A stretch of DNA of 54,546 nucleotides from Actinomycetota bacterium. Lineage in GTDB: Bacteria; Actinomycetota; Actinomycetes; Actinomycetales; Microbacteriaceae. The stretch is taken from contig JAFDWM010000006.1 of the NCBI GenBank assembly GCA_018268455.1, positions 1 to 54,546 on the forward strand, given 5' to 3'. Position numbers and translations under genes: made by a program. Below, in pieces: positions 16,632 to 26,954 of this stretch; the first letter of the stretch is position 1; each line of letters begins with the position of its first letter. A model generated the notes under the pieces. That model was not told where the DNA came from. It worked only from the letters and a program-made list of their open reading frames with translations, and ran no database searches.

Positions 16632-17108
16632 TCGAGCTGCTGCACTCCGTGTGAGTGGATCCGCGGATCTGGCTGCGCCGCGGATCCCGCCCACCGGATC
16701 CGCCCGCCGGGGCCCAACTTCGGAGCCAGGGTGCGACACGCCGTGCTTCGGGGTGTGTCTGGCGGCGTGTCGCGGGTCAGCTCCGAAGTTGGGTTCTCCG
16801 AGGGGCAGGAACGGGCAGGGATCCGCCCTGCCGGGATCCCTCCTGTCGGATCCGCCATGCCGGGATCCGCATGCCGGGACCCGTCCTGCCGGATCCGCCG
16901 GCTGGATCCCAACTTCGGAGCCAGGGCCCGACACGCCGTGCTTGGGGGTGTGTCTGGCGGCGTGTCGCGGGTCAGCTCCGAAGTTGGGTCGCGGGCCGCA
17001 CCCGCGCGATGGACCGACCGCCGCGCCCGTTCCGGACCGCACGGCAGGCCGACTCGAACGGGAAACGGGCCCGGGATTCTCCGAGGGCCGCCCCGGTAGG
17101 CTTGAGCG
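16632..17108. repeat. Intergenic GGATCC arrays with two nested palindromes
   Basis: This 477-base gap before cysS holds no gene I can support. GGATCC occurs at 16657, 16682 and 16696, followed by an 81-bp nested palindrome (16713-16793). A second array with GGATCC at 16819, 16834, 16848, 16863, 16891 and 16904 (about 14-15 bp period) leads to a second 81-bp copy (16908-16988). Outer arms are the same CCCAACTTCGGAGC as in pabAB; inner arms are GCGACACGCCG / CGGCGTGTCGC. After 16988 the sequence runs to a TAGGCT at 17097-17102, the likely cysS -10. Confidence 0.9.
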
Positions 17109-18608
17109 GTGACGATCCGCCTCCATGACACGCGCGCGCAGCAGCTGCGCGACTTCGTCCCGCTCGATGAGTCGAACGTGACGATGTACGTGTGCGGACC
17201 CACCGTGCAGTCCGGCCCGCATATCGGGCATGTGCGGGCGGCGCTGAGCTTCGATCTGCTGCGCCGCTGGCTCGAACGCCGGTACGGCAGGGTCACGGTC
17301 GTGCGCAATGTCACCGACATCGACGACAAGATCCTCGCGAACGCGACCCAGACGGATCCGTGGTGGGCGCTCGCCTATCGCATGGAGCAGGAGTTCGCCG
17401 CGGCGTATGCCGCCGTCGGCATCCTCCCGCCGACGTACGAGCCGCGCGCGACCGCGTCGGTCCCGCAGATGCAGGAGCTCATCCAACGGCTCATCGAGCG
17501 CGGGCACGCGTACCCCGCGGCCGACGGATCCGGCGACGTGTACTTCGATGTGCGCTCCTGGGCCGCCTACGGTGAGCTCACCCGGCAGTCCGTCGACGCG
17601 ATGGAGGCCGCGGAGGATGCCGATCCGCGCGGCAAGCGCAACCCGCAGGACTTCGCACTGTGGAAGGGCGCGAAGGTCGGGGAGCCGGCCGATGCGACCT
17701 GGGCGTCACCCTGGGGGGCCGGCCGTCCGGGCTGGCACATCGAGTGCTCGGCGATGGCGCGCCGCTACCTCGGGCCGGAGTTCGACATCCACGGCGGCGG
17801 CCTCGACCTGCGCTTCCCGCACCACGAGAACGAGCTCGCGCAGTCCGCGGCCGCCGGCGACGGCTTCGCCAGGTACTGGGTGCACAACGGCCTGGTCACC
17901 GTGAACGGCCAGAAGATGTCGAAGTCGCTCGGCAACTTCACCCTCGCCGCCGACGTCATCCGCGGCCTCTCGGCGGACGCACGCGGCGCCCATGACCCGC
18001 TCGTCGTGCGGTACGCACTCGCCGCCGCGCATTACCGTTCGAGCCTCGACCTCTCCGACTCATCCTGGGCCGAGGCGGAGTCGGCGCTCGGCCGGATCCG
18101 CACGTTCCTGGAGCGGGCGGAGCACGCCGTCGCGCGCAATGACGCCCGGCGCCGCGCGCTGCAGGAGGCGGGGGCGACGACTCCGGGAGAGGCCCCCGGC
18201 GATACCGTCGAGTACATCCCGCTGATCCCCGACGCCTTCGCGCGCGCCATGGACGACGATCTCGGCGTGCCGCAGGCGCTCGCCGTGCTGCACGAGACGG
18301 TGCGCCGCGGCAACCAGGCCGTCGACGACGGCGACGACCCGGCCGCCGAGCGGGCGCTGATCGAGGTGCGTGCGATGACCGCCGTACTCGGGCTGGATCC
18401 GCTCGCTCCCGAGTGGACGCCGGCCGGATCCGATACCAAGACCACCGCCGCGCTGGACGCTCTCGTCCAGGCGATGATCGGCCAGCGCGCGCAGGCGCGC
18501 GCCGACAAGGACTGGCCTGCTGCCGACCGCATCCGCGATGCGATCGCCGCCGCAGGCATCACCCTGGAGGACACTCCAGACGGAACTCATTGGAGCATCG
18601 ATGTCTAA
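17109..18608 (+). CDS. cysS: Cysteinyl-tRNA synthetase
   Basis: A 499-aa class I synthetase charging tRNA-Cys. HIGH is at residues 38-41 (PHIGHVR) and KMSKS at 269-273. Zinc-site elements are visible: Cys29 in [15 protein letters not shown], and the HHENE segment. Full length and the anticodon-binding C-terminus distinguish it from the shorter mycothiol ligase MshC. GTG 17109 has TAGGCT ending 6 nt before it, which suggests leaderless initiation. The last 8 nt overlap rlmB. Order ispDF-cysS-rlmB is conserved in actinobacteria. Confidence 0.97.
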   Translation: MTIRLHDTRAQQLRDFVPLDESNVTMYVCGPTVQSGPHIGHVRAALSFDLLRRWLERRYGRVTVVRNVTDIDDKILANATQTDPWWALAYRMEQEFAAAYAAVGILPPTYEPRATASVPQMQELIQRLIERGHAYPAADGSGDVYFDVRSWAAYGELTRQSVDAMEAAEDADPRGKRNPQDFALWKGAKVGEPADATWASPWGAGRPGWHIECSAMARRYLGPEFDIHGGGLDLRFPHHENELAQSAAAGDGFARYWVHNGLVTVNGQKMSKSLGNFTLAADVIRGLSADARGAHDPLVVRYALAAAHYRSSLDLSDSSWAEAESALGRIRTFLERAEHAVARNDARRRALQEAGATTPGEAPGDTVEYIPLIPDAFARAMDDDLGVPQALAVLHETVRRGNQAVDDGDDPAAERALIEVRAMTAVLGLDPLAPEWTPAGSDTKTTAALDALVQAMIGQRAQARADKDWPAADRIRDAIAAAGITLEDTPDGTHWSIDV

Positions 18609-19608
18609 GCCGAGCCGTCCCGGAGCGGGCAACAGCAAGAAGAAGGGCGCCACCAAGGGCACCGGCGGCAACGGCCGCAAGGCGCTCGAGGGCCGCGGCA
18701 ACACGCCCAAGGCCGAGGACCGGTCCTGGCACGTCGCCGGCAAGCGCAAGGCGGCGCAGGAGCGTTACGCCGCCGCGGGCGGCAAGGGCCGGGTCGGCCA
18801 GAAGCCGCAGGGCGGATCCAACCCGAATCGCCGGGTGTCGAGCTCGGCCGCGTCGAACGACACGGAGACGGTCACCGGGCGCAATTCGGTGCTCGAGGCG
18901 CTGCGCACGAAGATCCCCGCGACGACGATGTACATCGCCCAGCGCGTGGAGATGGACGACCGCGTCAAAGAGATGCTTGCCATCGCCCGGCACCGCGAGA
19001 TCCCGGTGCTCGAGGTCACCCGGCAGGAGCTCGACCGGATGGCCGGCTTCGACGGCGTGCACCAGGGTGTCGCGCTCAAGGTCCCCCCGTACGAGTACGC
19101 GCATCCGCAGGACCTGCTCGAGCAGGTCATCGACCGCGGCGAGACGCCCCTGTTCGTCGCGCTCGACGGCATCACGGATCCGCGCAACCTCGGCGCGATC
19201 ATCCGCTCCACCGCAGCGTTCGGCGGCCACGGTGTGATCCTGCCGCAGCGCCGCTCGGCGAGCGTGAACTCGGCGGCGTGGAAGACCAGCGCGGGAGCGG
19301 CGGCGCGGGTGCCGGTCGCACTGGCGGCGAACCTCACGACGATGCTCAAGGAGTTCAAGAAGCAGGGCGTGTTCGTGCTCGGCCTCGATGGCGGCGGCGA
19401 CGTCTCACTGCCCGCGCTCGAGCTGGCCGATCGGCCGGTCGTGATCGTCGTCGGATCCGAGGGCAAGGGGCTGTCCCGCCTGGTCACCGAGACCTGTGAC
19501 CAGATCGTCTCGATCCCGATCTCCGCATCCACGGAGTCGCTGAACGCCGGCATCGCGGCGTCCGTCGCCCTCTACCAGGTGTCGACCACTCGCGCCGCCA
19601 AGGCCTGA
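18601..19608 (+). CDS. rlmB: 23S rRNA (guanosine-2'-O-)-methyltransferase RlmB
   Basis: A 335-aa SpoU/TrmH-family enzyme that 2'-O-methylates G2251 of 23S rRNA. After a basic, Gly/Lys-rich disordered N-terminus (about 1-95) comes the substrate-binding domain ([19 protein letters not shown]) and the trefoil-knot SPOUT domain with motif 1 [16 protein letters not shown], motif 2 [16 protein letters not shown] and motif 3 [24 protein letters not shown] 18601 overlaps the cysS end by 8 nt, implying coupling; an upstream in-frame start within cysS is rejected. Confidence 0.95.
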   Translation: MSKPSRPGAGNSKKKGATKGTGGNGRKALEGRGNTPKAEDRSWHVAGKRKAAQERYAAAGGKGRVGQKPQGGSNPNRRVSSSAASNDTETVTGRNSVLEALRTKIPATTMYIAQRVEMDDRVKEMLAIARHREIPVLEVTRQELDRMAGFDGVHQGVALKVPPYEYAHPQDLLEQVIDRGETPLFVALDGITDPRNLGAIIRSTAAFGGHGVILPQRRSASVNSAAWKTSAGAAARVPVALAANLTTMLKEFKKQGVFVLGLDGGGDVSLPALELADRPVVIVVGSEGKGLSRLVTETCDQIVSIPISASTESLNAGIAASVALYQVSTTRAAKA

Positions 19609-19792
19609 GCCGCGACTCGACAGGGAGTCGCCGGCGCGGGCCGCGATCGGCGCATGAGCGACGGCGCATGACCGACCGCGCATGACGTTGCCTGGGCGTG
19701 CACGTCTGTGCATGATCCCGGCTCGACGGAATAGTGCTCGGCGGGGGAGCCTTTCTCCTTCCGAACGCAGTGCAGGAACGGAAGGAAAGCAC

Positions 19793-20434
19793 ATGGCTCG
19801 CATCATCGTCATCGGAGGAACCGGCTACGCCGGCGGTCATATCGCCGCGGAGGCGGCATCGCGCGGATACGACGTCGTGGCCGTGTCCCGCAAGGAGCCG
19901 TCGGAGCGCATCGAGGGCGTCACGTACGCGCAGGGCGATGCGCTCGACCCGGCGTCGCTCGCGGACACCTTCTCCGGGGCCGACGTGGTGGTCTCCGCGA
20001 TCTCGCCCCGTGGCGACATGACCGACCTCGGCCTCGACGTGGTGCGCGGACTCGTCACCGCGCTCACCGGATCCGCCACCCGCCTCGGCGTGGTGGGCGG
20101 CGCGATGGGCAGCCTGAGCGCCCCCGGCGGACCCCGGCTGTGGGATCTCGGCGTGCCCGAGGAGTACCGTCACGAGGCGAAGTTCGGCATGGATTCGCTC
20201 GAGATCCTGCAGGAGACGCCCGACGACCTGGACTGGTTCTACGTGCACCCGCCGAAGGAGTTCGGCGCCTGGGTCCCCGGTGAGCGCACCGGCGCGTACC
20301 GCGACGGCGGGGAGGTGTTCGTCGAGGACGCCGACGGCAAGTCGTACATCTGCGGCGCGGACTACGCGGTGGCCTTCGTCGACGAGATCGAGCGCGGCGC
20401 GCACCGCCGGCAGCGCTTCACCGTCGGCTACTGA
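19793..20434 (+). CDS. NAD(P)-binding, NmrA-like SDR protein
   Basis: A 213-aa protein with an N-terminal Rossmann fold (MARIIVIGGTGYAGGHIA) and the NAD(P)H-binding pattern of atypical short-chain dehydrogenases: acidic/basic end of beta-2 (VSRKEP), GDALDP and VVSAIS. A catalytic YxxxK motif is not evident, as in NmrA-like sensors or epimerase relatives. ATG 19793 is supported by GAAGGAAA upstream. Function beyond dinucleotide binding is open. GC-rich repeats (20444-20668) follow. Confidence 0.82.
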   Translation: MARIIVIGGTGYAGGHIAAEAASRGYDVVAVSRKEPSERIEGVTYAQGDALDPASLADTFSGADVVVSAISPRGDMTDLGLDVVRGLVTALTGSATRLGVVGGAMGSLSAPGGPRLWDLGVPEEYRHEAKFGMDSLEILQETPDDLDWFYVHPPKEFGAWVPGERTGAYRDGGEVFVEDADGKSYICGADYAVAFVDEIERGAHRRQRFTVGY

Positions 20435-20443
20435 CCCGCGCGC

Positions 20444-20668
20444 GGATCCGGCCCCGCGACCCGGAGGACCGGATCCGACCCCGCAACCTGGAGGACCGGA
20501 TCTGACCGCGAGACTTCAACTGCGACGCGAGACTGCAGCTCACAGCCGCAGTCTCGGCACGCAGATGGAGTCTCGCGGTCAATGGGGTCACCAAACGGGC
20601 GGGGTCGCCCAACGGGGTGGGGCCACCCAAACGGGGCGGGGTCACCCACCGGGGGCTGCCCGACGGGG
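20444..20668. repeat. GGATCC array, 77-bp nested palindrome and G-rich tandem repeat
   Basis: GGATCC at 20444 and 20471 and GGATCT at 20498 (27-bp period) precede a 77-bp nested palindrome (20504-20580). Its outer arms are GACCGCGAGACT / AGTCTCGCGGTC and its inner arms CGAGACTGC / GCAGTCTCG. The sequence is unrelated to the CCCAACTTCGG palindromes but the architecture is the same. A tandem array of about 18-19 bp units (GGGGTCACCCAAACGGGGC-like) then runs from about 20584 to 20668. This fills the gap between convergent genes. Confidence 0.85.
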
Positions 20669-20683
20669 CAGCTCCGGGAGCGC

Positions 20684-22003
20684 TCAGACCAAGTCGCGCC
20701 AGTCGACGTCGGGATCGCCGTCGTCGAGGGACAGAGCTCCGGTGATCACCGGCAGCGACATCGTCTCGGTCGGCGGGCCCATGATGGTCGCCTCGTCGCG
20801 GCGGTGGCGCAGCACGTCGTTGATGTACGACGTGAGCACCTCGGCGAGCGGCACCGAGCGGCCCTGCGCCTGAGACATGTACCAGCGGTGCTCGAGCACC
20901 TGATGGAACACCTCGGCGGGTTCGAGCTTCGCACGCAGGTCGTACGGGATCGCGCGCACCACCGGCTCGAACACCCGGGTCAGCCATTCGTGCGCAGACA
21001 TCTCCTCGTCGAGCGCCTGACCGTTCGCGCGCGACGTCGCCGAGCGCGCGCGGAACTCGTCCAGATCGTTGAGCAGCCGCCGGGCCTGGTTCTCCTCCAC
21101 ATCGAGCCCGGTGAGGCGGATCAGGCGACGCTGGTGGTGGCCGGCGTCGACCACCTTCGGCTCGATCTCCACGCGTGTGCCGTCGGCCGTCGTCTGGATG
21201 GACATCTCGCCGATGTCGAAGCCGAGTGCGTTCAGCTTCTCCACGCGCTCGGTGATCCGCCACGCCTCTCCGACGGCGAAGGATTCGTGCTCGGTGAGCG
21301 CCGCCCACAGCGCGCGGTACGACGAGACGATCCCGTCGGCGATCGCGACGGCGTCCACACCGCGCTCGAGCCGCCCGCCCGCGGCGAGGTCCATGATCTC
21401 GCCGGCGATGTTCGTGCGTGCGAGGTCGAGGTCGTATGCACGCTGACCCTCCGTGAGTCCGCTCTCGTGCAGTTCGCCGGTCTCGGCGTCCACGAGATAG
21501 GCCGCGAACGCTCCCGCGTCACGGCGGAACAGCGCGTTCGACAGCGACACGTCGCCCCAGTAGAAGCCGACGTTGTGCAGTCGCACAAGCAGGAGCGCCA
21601 GTGCATCCACGAGCCGGGTGGCCGTGTCGGGGCGCAGCACGCGCGTGAACAGCGCGCGGTACGGCATGGAGAAGCGCAGGTGCGAGGTGACCAGCGCGGC
21701 CGGCAGTGCATGGCCGCGCTCGTCCATGCGGCCGGCGATCACGGCGACGCGGGAGACGCACGGCACGTCGAGGCGCGCGAGGCTGCCGAGCATCTCGTAC
21801 TCCCTGGTCGCCATCTGGGCGGTGGTCTCCTTGACCGCGACGACGGATCCGGACAGGTCCGCGAAGCGCACCAGATGCCGGGAGAGGCCCTTCGGCAGCG
21901 AGACGATCACGTCGGACGGCCACTTCGACAGCGGCTGGGACCACGGAAGCGACAGCAGGCCCGGGTCCACGGCGCTCGCCGTGATGGTCAGTGCATCCTT
22001 CAT
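20684..22003 (-). CDS. DUF4032 domain protein with kinase-like N-terminus
   Basis: A 439-aa protein of the DUF4032 family. The N-terminal half resembles lipopolysaccharide-kinase-type protein kinases: VVAVKETTAQMATREYEML suggests a catalytic lysine and glutamate, and GFYWGDVSLSNALF is a W-G-D catalytic-loop analogue. The C-terminal half is the actinobacterial DUF4032 domain. Start ATG 22003 has GAGGAG upstream. It lies downstream of the sugar-type ABC ATPase gene on the same strand, separated by a terminator. Real kinase activity is unproven. Confidence 0.82.
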   Translation of the reverse strand: MKDALTITASAVDPGLLSLPWSQPLSKWPSDVIVSLPKGLSRHLVRFADLSGSVVAVKETTAQMATREYEMLGSLARLDVPCVSRVAVIAGRMDERGHALPAALVTSHLRFSMPYRALFTRVLRPDTATRLVDALALLLVRLHNVGFYWGDVSLSNALFRRDAGAFAAYLVDAETGELHESGLTEGQRAYDLDLARTNIAGEIMDLAAGGRLERGVDAVAIADGIVSSYRALWAALTEHESFAVGEAWRITERVEKLNALGFDIGEMSIQTTADGTRVEIEPKVVDAGHHQRRLIRLTGLDVEENQARRLLNDLDEFRARSATSRANGQALDEEMSAHEWLTRVFEPVVRAIPYDLRAKLEPAEVFHQVLEHRWYMSQAQGRSVPLAEVLTSYINDVLRHRRDEATIMGPPTETMSLPVITGALSLDDGDPDVDWRDLV

Positions 22004-22044
22004 GGGCTCTCCTCGAGGTGAATGGGGCTCGGATCCGCAGACGA

Positions 22045-22080
22045 CGACGCGGCGCGGGGGAGAACCCCCGCGCCGCGTCG
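22045..22080 (-). terminator. Terminator after the ugpC-type gene
   Basis: A 16-bp perfect inverted repeat (CGACGCGGCGCGGGGG and complement) with an AGAA loop sits between the ABC ATPase stop and the DUF4032 gene. Confidence 0.8.
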
Positions 22081-22099
22081 CGCGTTCAGTGCCGGCCGA

Positions 22100-23203
<1,104 letters not shown>

Positions 23204-23362
23204 TGTCTTCTCCTTCACCGGCAGGTACGTGCCGGACGATCCGTAGTGAAAAAGCGACGAGGGTGAACCCGCCGTGGCCCGCCATCGGGCCGCGATCAGT
23301 ATGACATGCGCCGCGGCGAAGAGTCCATTCAGCGCGATGAAGCGCTTTCCCAGGGGTGTCCG

Positions 23363-24016
23363 TCAGGTGCGCTCGGGACGGATGAACCCCGATTCATAGG
23401 CGAGCACGATCGCCTGGATGCGGTCTCGAGCGCCGAGCTTCGCCAGCAGCCGGGCGACGTGGGTCTTCACGGTCGCGTCGCCGAGGAACAGCGCACGGGC
23501 GATCTCGCCGTTGGACATGCCGCGGGCGAGGAGGTGCAGCACCTCGCCCTCACGGGGGCTGAGCAGCGCGAACCGGGCGTCGTCGTTCGACGCCCCGACG
23601 CCGGCGAACCGTTCGATCAGCCGCCGGGTGATCGACGGCGCGAGCAGCGCGTCGCCCGCCATGACCTGACGGATCGCCGAGATCAGCTGCTCCCGCGGGG
23701 CATCCTTCAACAGGAAGCCCGCGGCGCCCGCGCGCAGGGCGCGGAACACGTACTCGTCGAGATCGAACGTCGTCAGCACGAGCACCCGGGACGACACACC
23801 CGCCGCCGTCAGGCGTTCCGTCGCGGTGATGCCGTCGAGACCGGGCATGCGCACGTCCATCAGCACGACATCCGGAACCAGACGGGTCGCGAGCCGCACG
23901 CACTCCGCGCCGTCGGCGGCCTCCCCGACGACCTCGATGCCGTCCTCGAGGTCGAGGATGAGACGGAATCCGGTGCGCACCAGCATCTGGTCGTCGGCGA
24001 TCAGCACGCGGATCAC
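23363..24016 (-). CDS. NarL/LuxR-family response regulator
   Basis: A 217-aa regulator. The receiver domain has IADDQMLVRTG, the phospho-acceptor Asp in VLMDVRMPG, LTTFD and KDAPRE. The C-terminal LuxR helix-turn-helix is LSPREGEVLHLLARGMSNGEIARALFLGDATVKTHVARLLAKL. Its GTG start overlaps the kinase stop (GTGA) and is preceded by GGGGAGG, so the pair is translationally coupled. No target genes are obvious nearby. Confidence 0.92.
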   Translation of the reverse strand: MIRVLIADDQMLVRTGFRLILDLEDGIEVVGEAADGAECVRLATRLVPDVVLMDVRMPGLDGITATERLTAAGVSSRVLVLTTFDLDEYVFRALRAGAAGFLLKDAPREQLISAIRQVMAGDALLAPSITRRLIERFAGVGASNDDARFALLSPREGEVLHLLARGMSNGEIARALFLGDATVKTHVARLLAKLGARDRIQAIVLAYESGFIRPERT

Positions 24017-25248
24017 GGCGCATCCTCCCCGGTGCGGCCCGCAGGATCGGGGAGGGGGCCGGTGTCGGGCGGCAACGGCAGCGTCGCGGTCACCTCGAAA
24101 CCGCGGGAGGTCCGCCCCGCGTGGAGTCGGCCGCCGAGCGCATCGACACGCTCCTGCATGCCACGGATGCCGTAACCGGCGCGTTCCCGCGTGGAGAGCG
24201 CGGAGAGCGCGGAGGGCGCCGCGGGGCCGGCGTCGTCCGAGACCCGCAGCACGAGCCGGCGCGGCTCCTGCACGATCGTGACGTCCGCGGCAGCACCGGG
24301 TGCATGGGCGCGGATGTTGCTGAGCGACTCCTGCACGATGCGGTAGCAGGCGCGCGCGACGCCACTCGGGATCTGCGCCTCGACCAGCCTCATGTCCAGC
24401 CGCACCCGCAGGCCCGACTCCCTCGCGGACTTCACCAATCGGCGGATTCCCGGCAGCCCTGGACTGTCGCCGTCCGTCTGCTGCGGCTCCGTGCGGTGCG
24501 GGGATCCGGGAGGCGCCTCGTCGCCGCGCAGCACGTCGAGCACATCGCGGATCTCGGTGAGAGCCTCGCGCGCCGTGCGTGAGATCGCCTGCACGGGGCC
24601 GAGCGCGCGCTCGGGCGCCGAGCGCAGAGCGGCCTCGGCGGCATCCGCCTGCACCGCGATGGCGCCCAGGCTGTGCGCGACCACGTCGTGCAGCTCGCGC
24701 GCGATGCGCAGCCGCTCCTCGGCCGTGGCGAGGCGCGTCGCGTCGCGCTCCCTCTTCTCGGCCTGACGGATCCGGCCCCGCCATGAGCGGCTCGCGCGCC
24801 CCAGCAACCACACCCCGCCGAAGAGCAGCAGGATGAACACGTAGTCGACACCGGCGGCGATGCGCTCCTCGAGCAGCAGCGCGGCCACGAAGAGCGCACC
24901 GGCGATGGCCGCGACCAACTCCGTCGACCAGGCGGCGAGCGAGTACATCGCGATGGCGTGCACCACCAGCGACCAGAGCGACCCGGGGGTCTGCGCCAGC
25001 ATCGTCTGTGCCAGCCCGGCAGCGGCGATCACGGCGATCGCGACGACCGGTGCCCGCCGTCGCGCGCTCAGGGAGAGGGTACTGGCGACGGCGACGGGGA
25101 GCACGATCGGCAGCGGGCCCTCGGCGGGGTTCCCGGTCAGCACGCTGGCCACGGCGATCACGCACAGCGCGCAGGCCAGCACGACGTCCGGCAGGGGGAA
25201 GAAGCCCCACAGCACGCGTCGACGGAAGCGATCCAGCGCGGCCCGCAT
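24013..25248 (-). CDS. NarL-type sensor histidine kinase
   Basis: A 411-aa membrane kinase. Four to five hydrophobic segments fill residues about 15-145 (VVLACALCVIAVASVL, VAIAVIAAAGLAQTML and others). The HisKA_3 motif RIARELHDVVAHSLGAIAVQAD follows, then a degenerate HATPase region (YRIVQESLSNIRAHAPG, GYGIRGMQERVDALGG). It phosphorylates the adjacent regulator. ATG 25248 lies exactly 6 nt after a TAGCAT hexamer on the same strand, so I favour it over the upstream GTG (25254). The signal sensed is unknown. Confidence 0.9.
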   Translation of the reverse strand: MRAALDRFRRRVLWGFFPLPDVVLACALCVIAVASVLTGNPAEGPLPIVLPVAVASTLSLSARRRAPVVAIAVIAAAGLAQTMLAQTPGSLWSLVVHAIAMYSLAAWSTELVAAIAGALFVAALLLEERIAAGVDYVFILLLFGGVWLLGRASRSWRGRIRQAEKRERDATRLATAEERLRIARELHDVVAHSLGAIAVQADAAEAALRSAPERALGPVQAISRTAREALTEIRDVLDVLRGDEAPPGSPHRTEPQQTDGDSPGLPGIRRLVKSARESGLRVRLDMRLVEAQIPSGVARACYRIVQESLSNIRAHAPGAAADVTIVQEPRRLVLRVSDDAGPAAPSALSALSTRERAGYGIRGMQERVDALGGRLHAGRTSRGFEVTATLPLPPDTGPLPDPAGRTGEDAP

Positions 25249-25404
25249 GCCCACATGCTAGCCAGGCTGCGGCGGCAGCGCGTCCGCCGTGCGGGCTACA
25301 TCGTTCGTCCGGGCGACGGACGCGGTTCGGCTGCCGGGCCGACGCGCGAGAACGGTGGCGGCGCCCACGATGGGCGCATCATCCATCCCAGAAGGGACTC
25401 TCCC

Positions 25405-26106
25405 ATGTTCGCTCGACTCACCAGGATCGGTGCTCTGGTCGCCCTCGTCGTCGGCCCGCTCACGCTCGTCGTCACGAGCATCGTGCAATGGACCCTGCAG
25501 CCCACCGGGCCGGATCCCACGACCACCGCGGTGGCGCAGCAGTTCCCCACCGCCTGGATGGCGGTCGGGCTGCTGTCGGTGCTCGGCCCGCTGGTCTGGC
25601 TCGGCGGGTTGCCCGCGGCCGGTGCCCTCGCCGTTGGGCGCGGCCTCGTTCTCACCCGCATCGGCGCGCTGGTCACCGGAGTCGGCCTGAGCGCCGCGAT
25701 CGGCCACCTGGCGCTGTTCTTCGGGCTCTTCGGCACGACGGCCCTGAGCGGTCTGGATCCGGCGTCGATCGGGTCCGTCGAGGCGGCAGCCGATCGCGAG
25801 CCGCTCGGGAACATGCTGCTCGTGCTGTTCCTCGTGGCGTACTCGCTCGGACCGATCCTGCTGACGGTCGGCCTGCGGATCGCTCGCCGCGTCGCGGTCT
25901 GGGTTCCGATCGCCGCCATCCTCACCGCCGGCGCGAATCTGTTCGGCGGCCCGATCGCCGGCGTGGTGCAGCTGGTCTGTCTGGTCGCGGCCTGGGGGGC
26001 GATCGTGGTCGCGGTGGCCAGGGCGGGGGAGGGACGCCGGCCCGCGGCGCCGGTCGTGGCATCGGCGAGCCCCGCTGTGTCCACGGCGACGCAGCGGGGC
26101 CTGTGA
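25405..26106 (+). CDS. Hypothetical multi-pass membrane protein
   Basis: A 233-aa protein with about six hydrophobic segments, including ALVALVVGPLTLVVTSIVQW, MAVGLLSVLGPLVWLGGLPA, AIGHLALFFGLFGTTAL and GVVQLVCLVAAWGAIVVAVA. I do not recognise a named family. ATG 25405 is preceded by AAGGG. The stop is 7 nt from the end of a convergent gene for a membrane protein of similar size and layout, so the two may be distant paralogues. Both lie between kinase genes, and a role in envelope sensing is only a guess. Confidence 0.75.
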   Translation: MFARLTRIGALVALVVGPLTLVVTSIVQWTLQPTGPDPTTTAVAQQFPTAWMAVGLLSVLGPLVWLGGLPAAGALAVGRGLVLTRIGALVTGVGLSAAIGHLALFFGLFGTTALSGLDPASIGSVEAAADREPLGNMLLVLFLVAYSLGPILLTVGLRIARRVAVWVPIAAILTAGANLFGGPIAGVVQLVCLVAAWGAIVVAVARAGEGRRPAAPVVASASPAVSTATQRGL

Positions 26107-26113
26107 CCGCGGC

Positions 26114-26788
26114 TCAGCGCGCGAGCTCCGCGGGGGCGCTCGACGGCACTGTGTGGGTGGTCCTCGACAGCCCCAGGACCACCCACACGCCGACCACGAG
26201 CAGCAGCACATCCGCGATGAGGGTGGCCACCATCGTGCCCAGCACCGCGTTGACGAGAACCCCGAGCACGCACAGTAGCAGCGGCCAGATCGGCGTCAGG
26301 CCCGCCCGCCACAGCGCCACCAGCACGAGCAGGATGCCCAGCTGCGCGACGATCTCCAGCACCCAGGAAATCGTCGAGGCGGTAGCCAGCGGGCCGTCCG
26401 CACTGATCGTGGAGGCCACCTGGAACGCGGTGTCGCGATCAGGCTGCTGCGCGAGTGCCACCACCGCGAGGCCGGCGCCGTTGGAGAGGCCGAAACCCGC
26501 GATCCCCAGCACCGCGAGCACGGCGCCGACGGCCCCGAACATCCGGCCCCGCGCGGGCAGCATCCACGCGGCGGCGGCGAGCGCGGCCAGCATCATCGCG
26601 AAGCCCACGGTCTCCAGCACATCCTGGATGACGATGATCGTGGGGTGCGCCGCCATCGCGTCGAAGCCGGCCCGCATCGACGCGGGCTCGGGCCCCAGCC
26701 CGATCAGCAGGGACGAGATGACCAGCACCGGACCGAGGACGAGCCCGATCCGGATGAGCAGCATGCGCACGGGTTCCTGGTGTCCCAT
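26114..26788 (-). CDS. Hypothetical multi-pass membrane protein
   Basis: A 224-aa protein with about six hydrophobic segments (LLIRIGLVLGPVLVISSLLIG, VGFAMMLAALAAAAWML, MFGAVGAVLAVLGIAGFG, LEIVAQLGILLVLVALW, MVATLIADVLLLVVGVWVVL). No catalytic motif or named family is recognised. ATG 26788 follows AAGGAG at a good distance; a longer upstream reading frame is rejected. It is divergent from the orphan kinase gene at 26955. Confidence 0.75.
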   Translation of the reverse strand: MGHQEPVRMLLIRIGLVLGPVLVISSLLIGLGPEPASMRAGFDAMAAHPTIIVIQDVLETVGFAMMLAALAAAAWMLPARGRMFGAVGAVLAVLGIAGFGLSNGAGLAVVALAQQPDRDTAFQVASTISADGPLATASTISWVLEIVAQLGILLVLVALWRAGLTPIWPLLLCVLGVLVNAVLGTMVATLIADVLLLVVGVWVVLGLSRTTHTVPSSAPAELAR

Positions 26789-26954
26789 GATCGACTCCTT
26801 CTTGGACGGCCGTTCCGCCCACCGCCTCCGACGGTGCCACCGCCCTGCGCCGCACCGCATCCGACATCGGGCCGGAGTGCATCGGCCGAAAGTCGCACGG
26901 GGGATCGGGCTCACGACAGATCCGGCCGCGGAGCGCTCGGACTACTGTGGGCGC

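Noticed and set aside
17109-18608. Mycothiol ligase MshC instead of CysS
   Set aside because: Full 499-aa length with the anticodon-binding region and the ispDF-cysS-rlmB order favour CysS.
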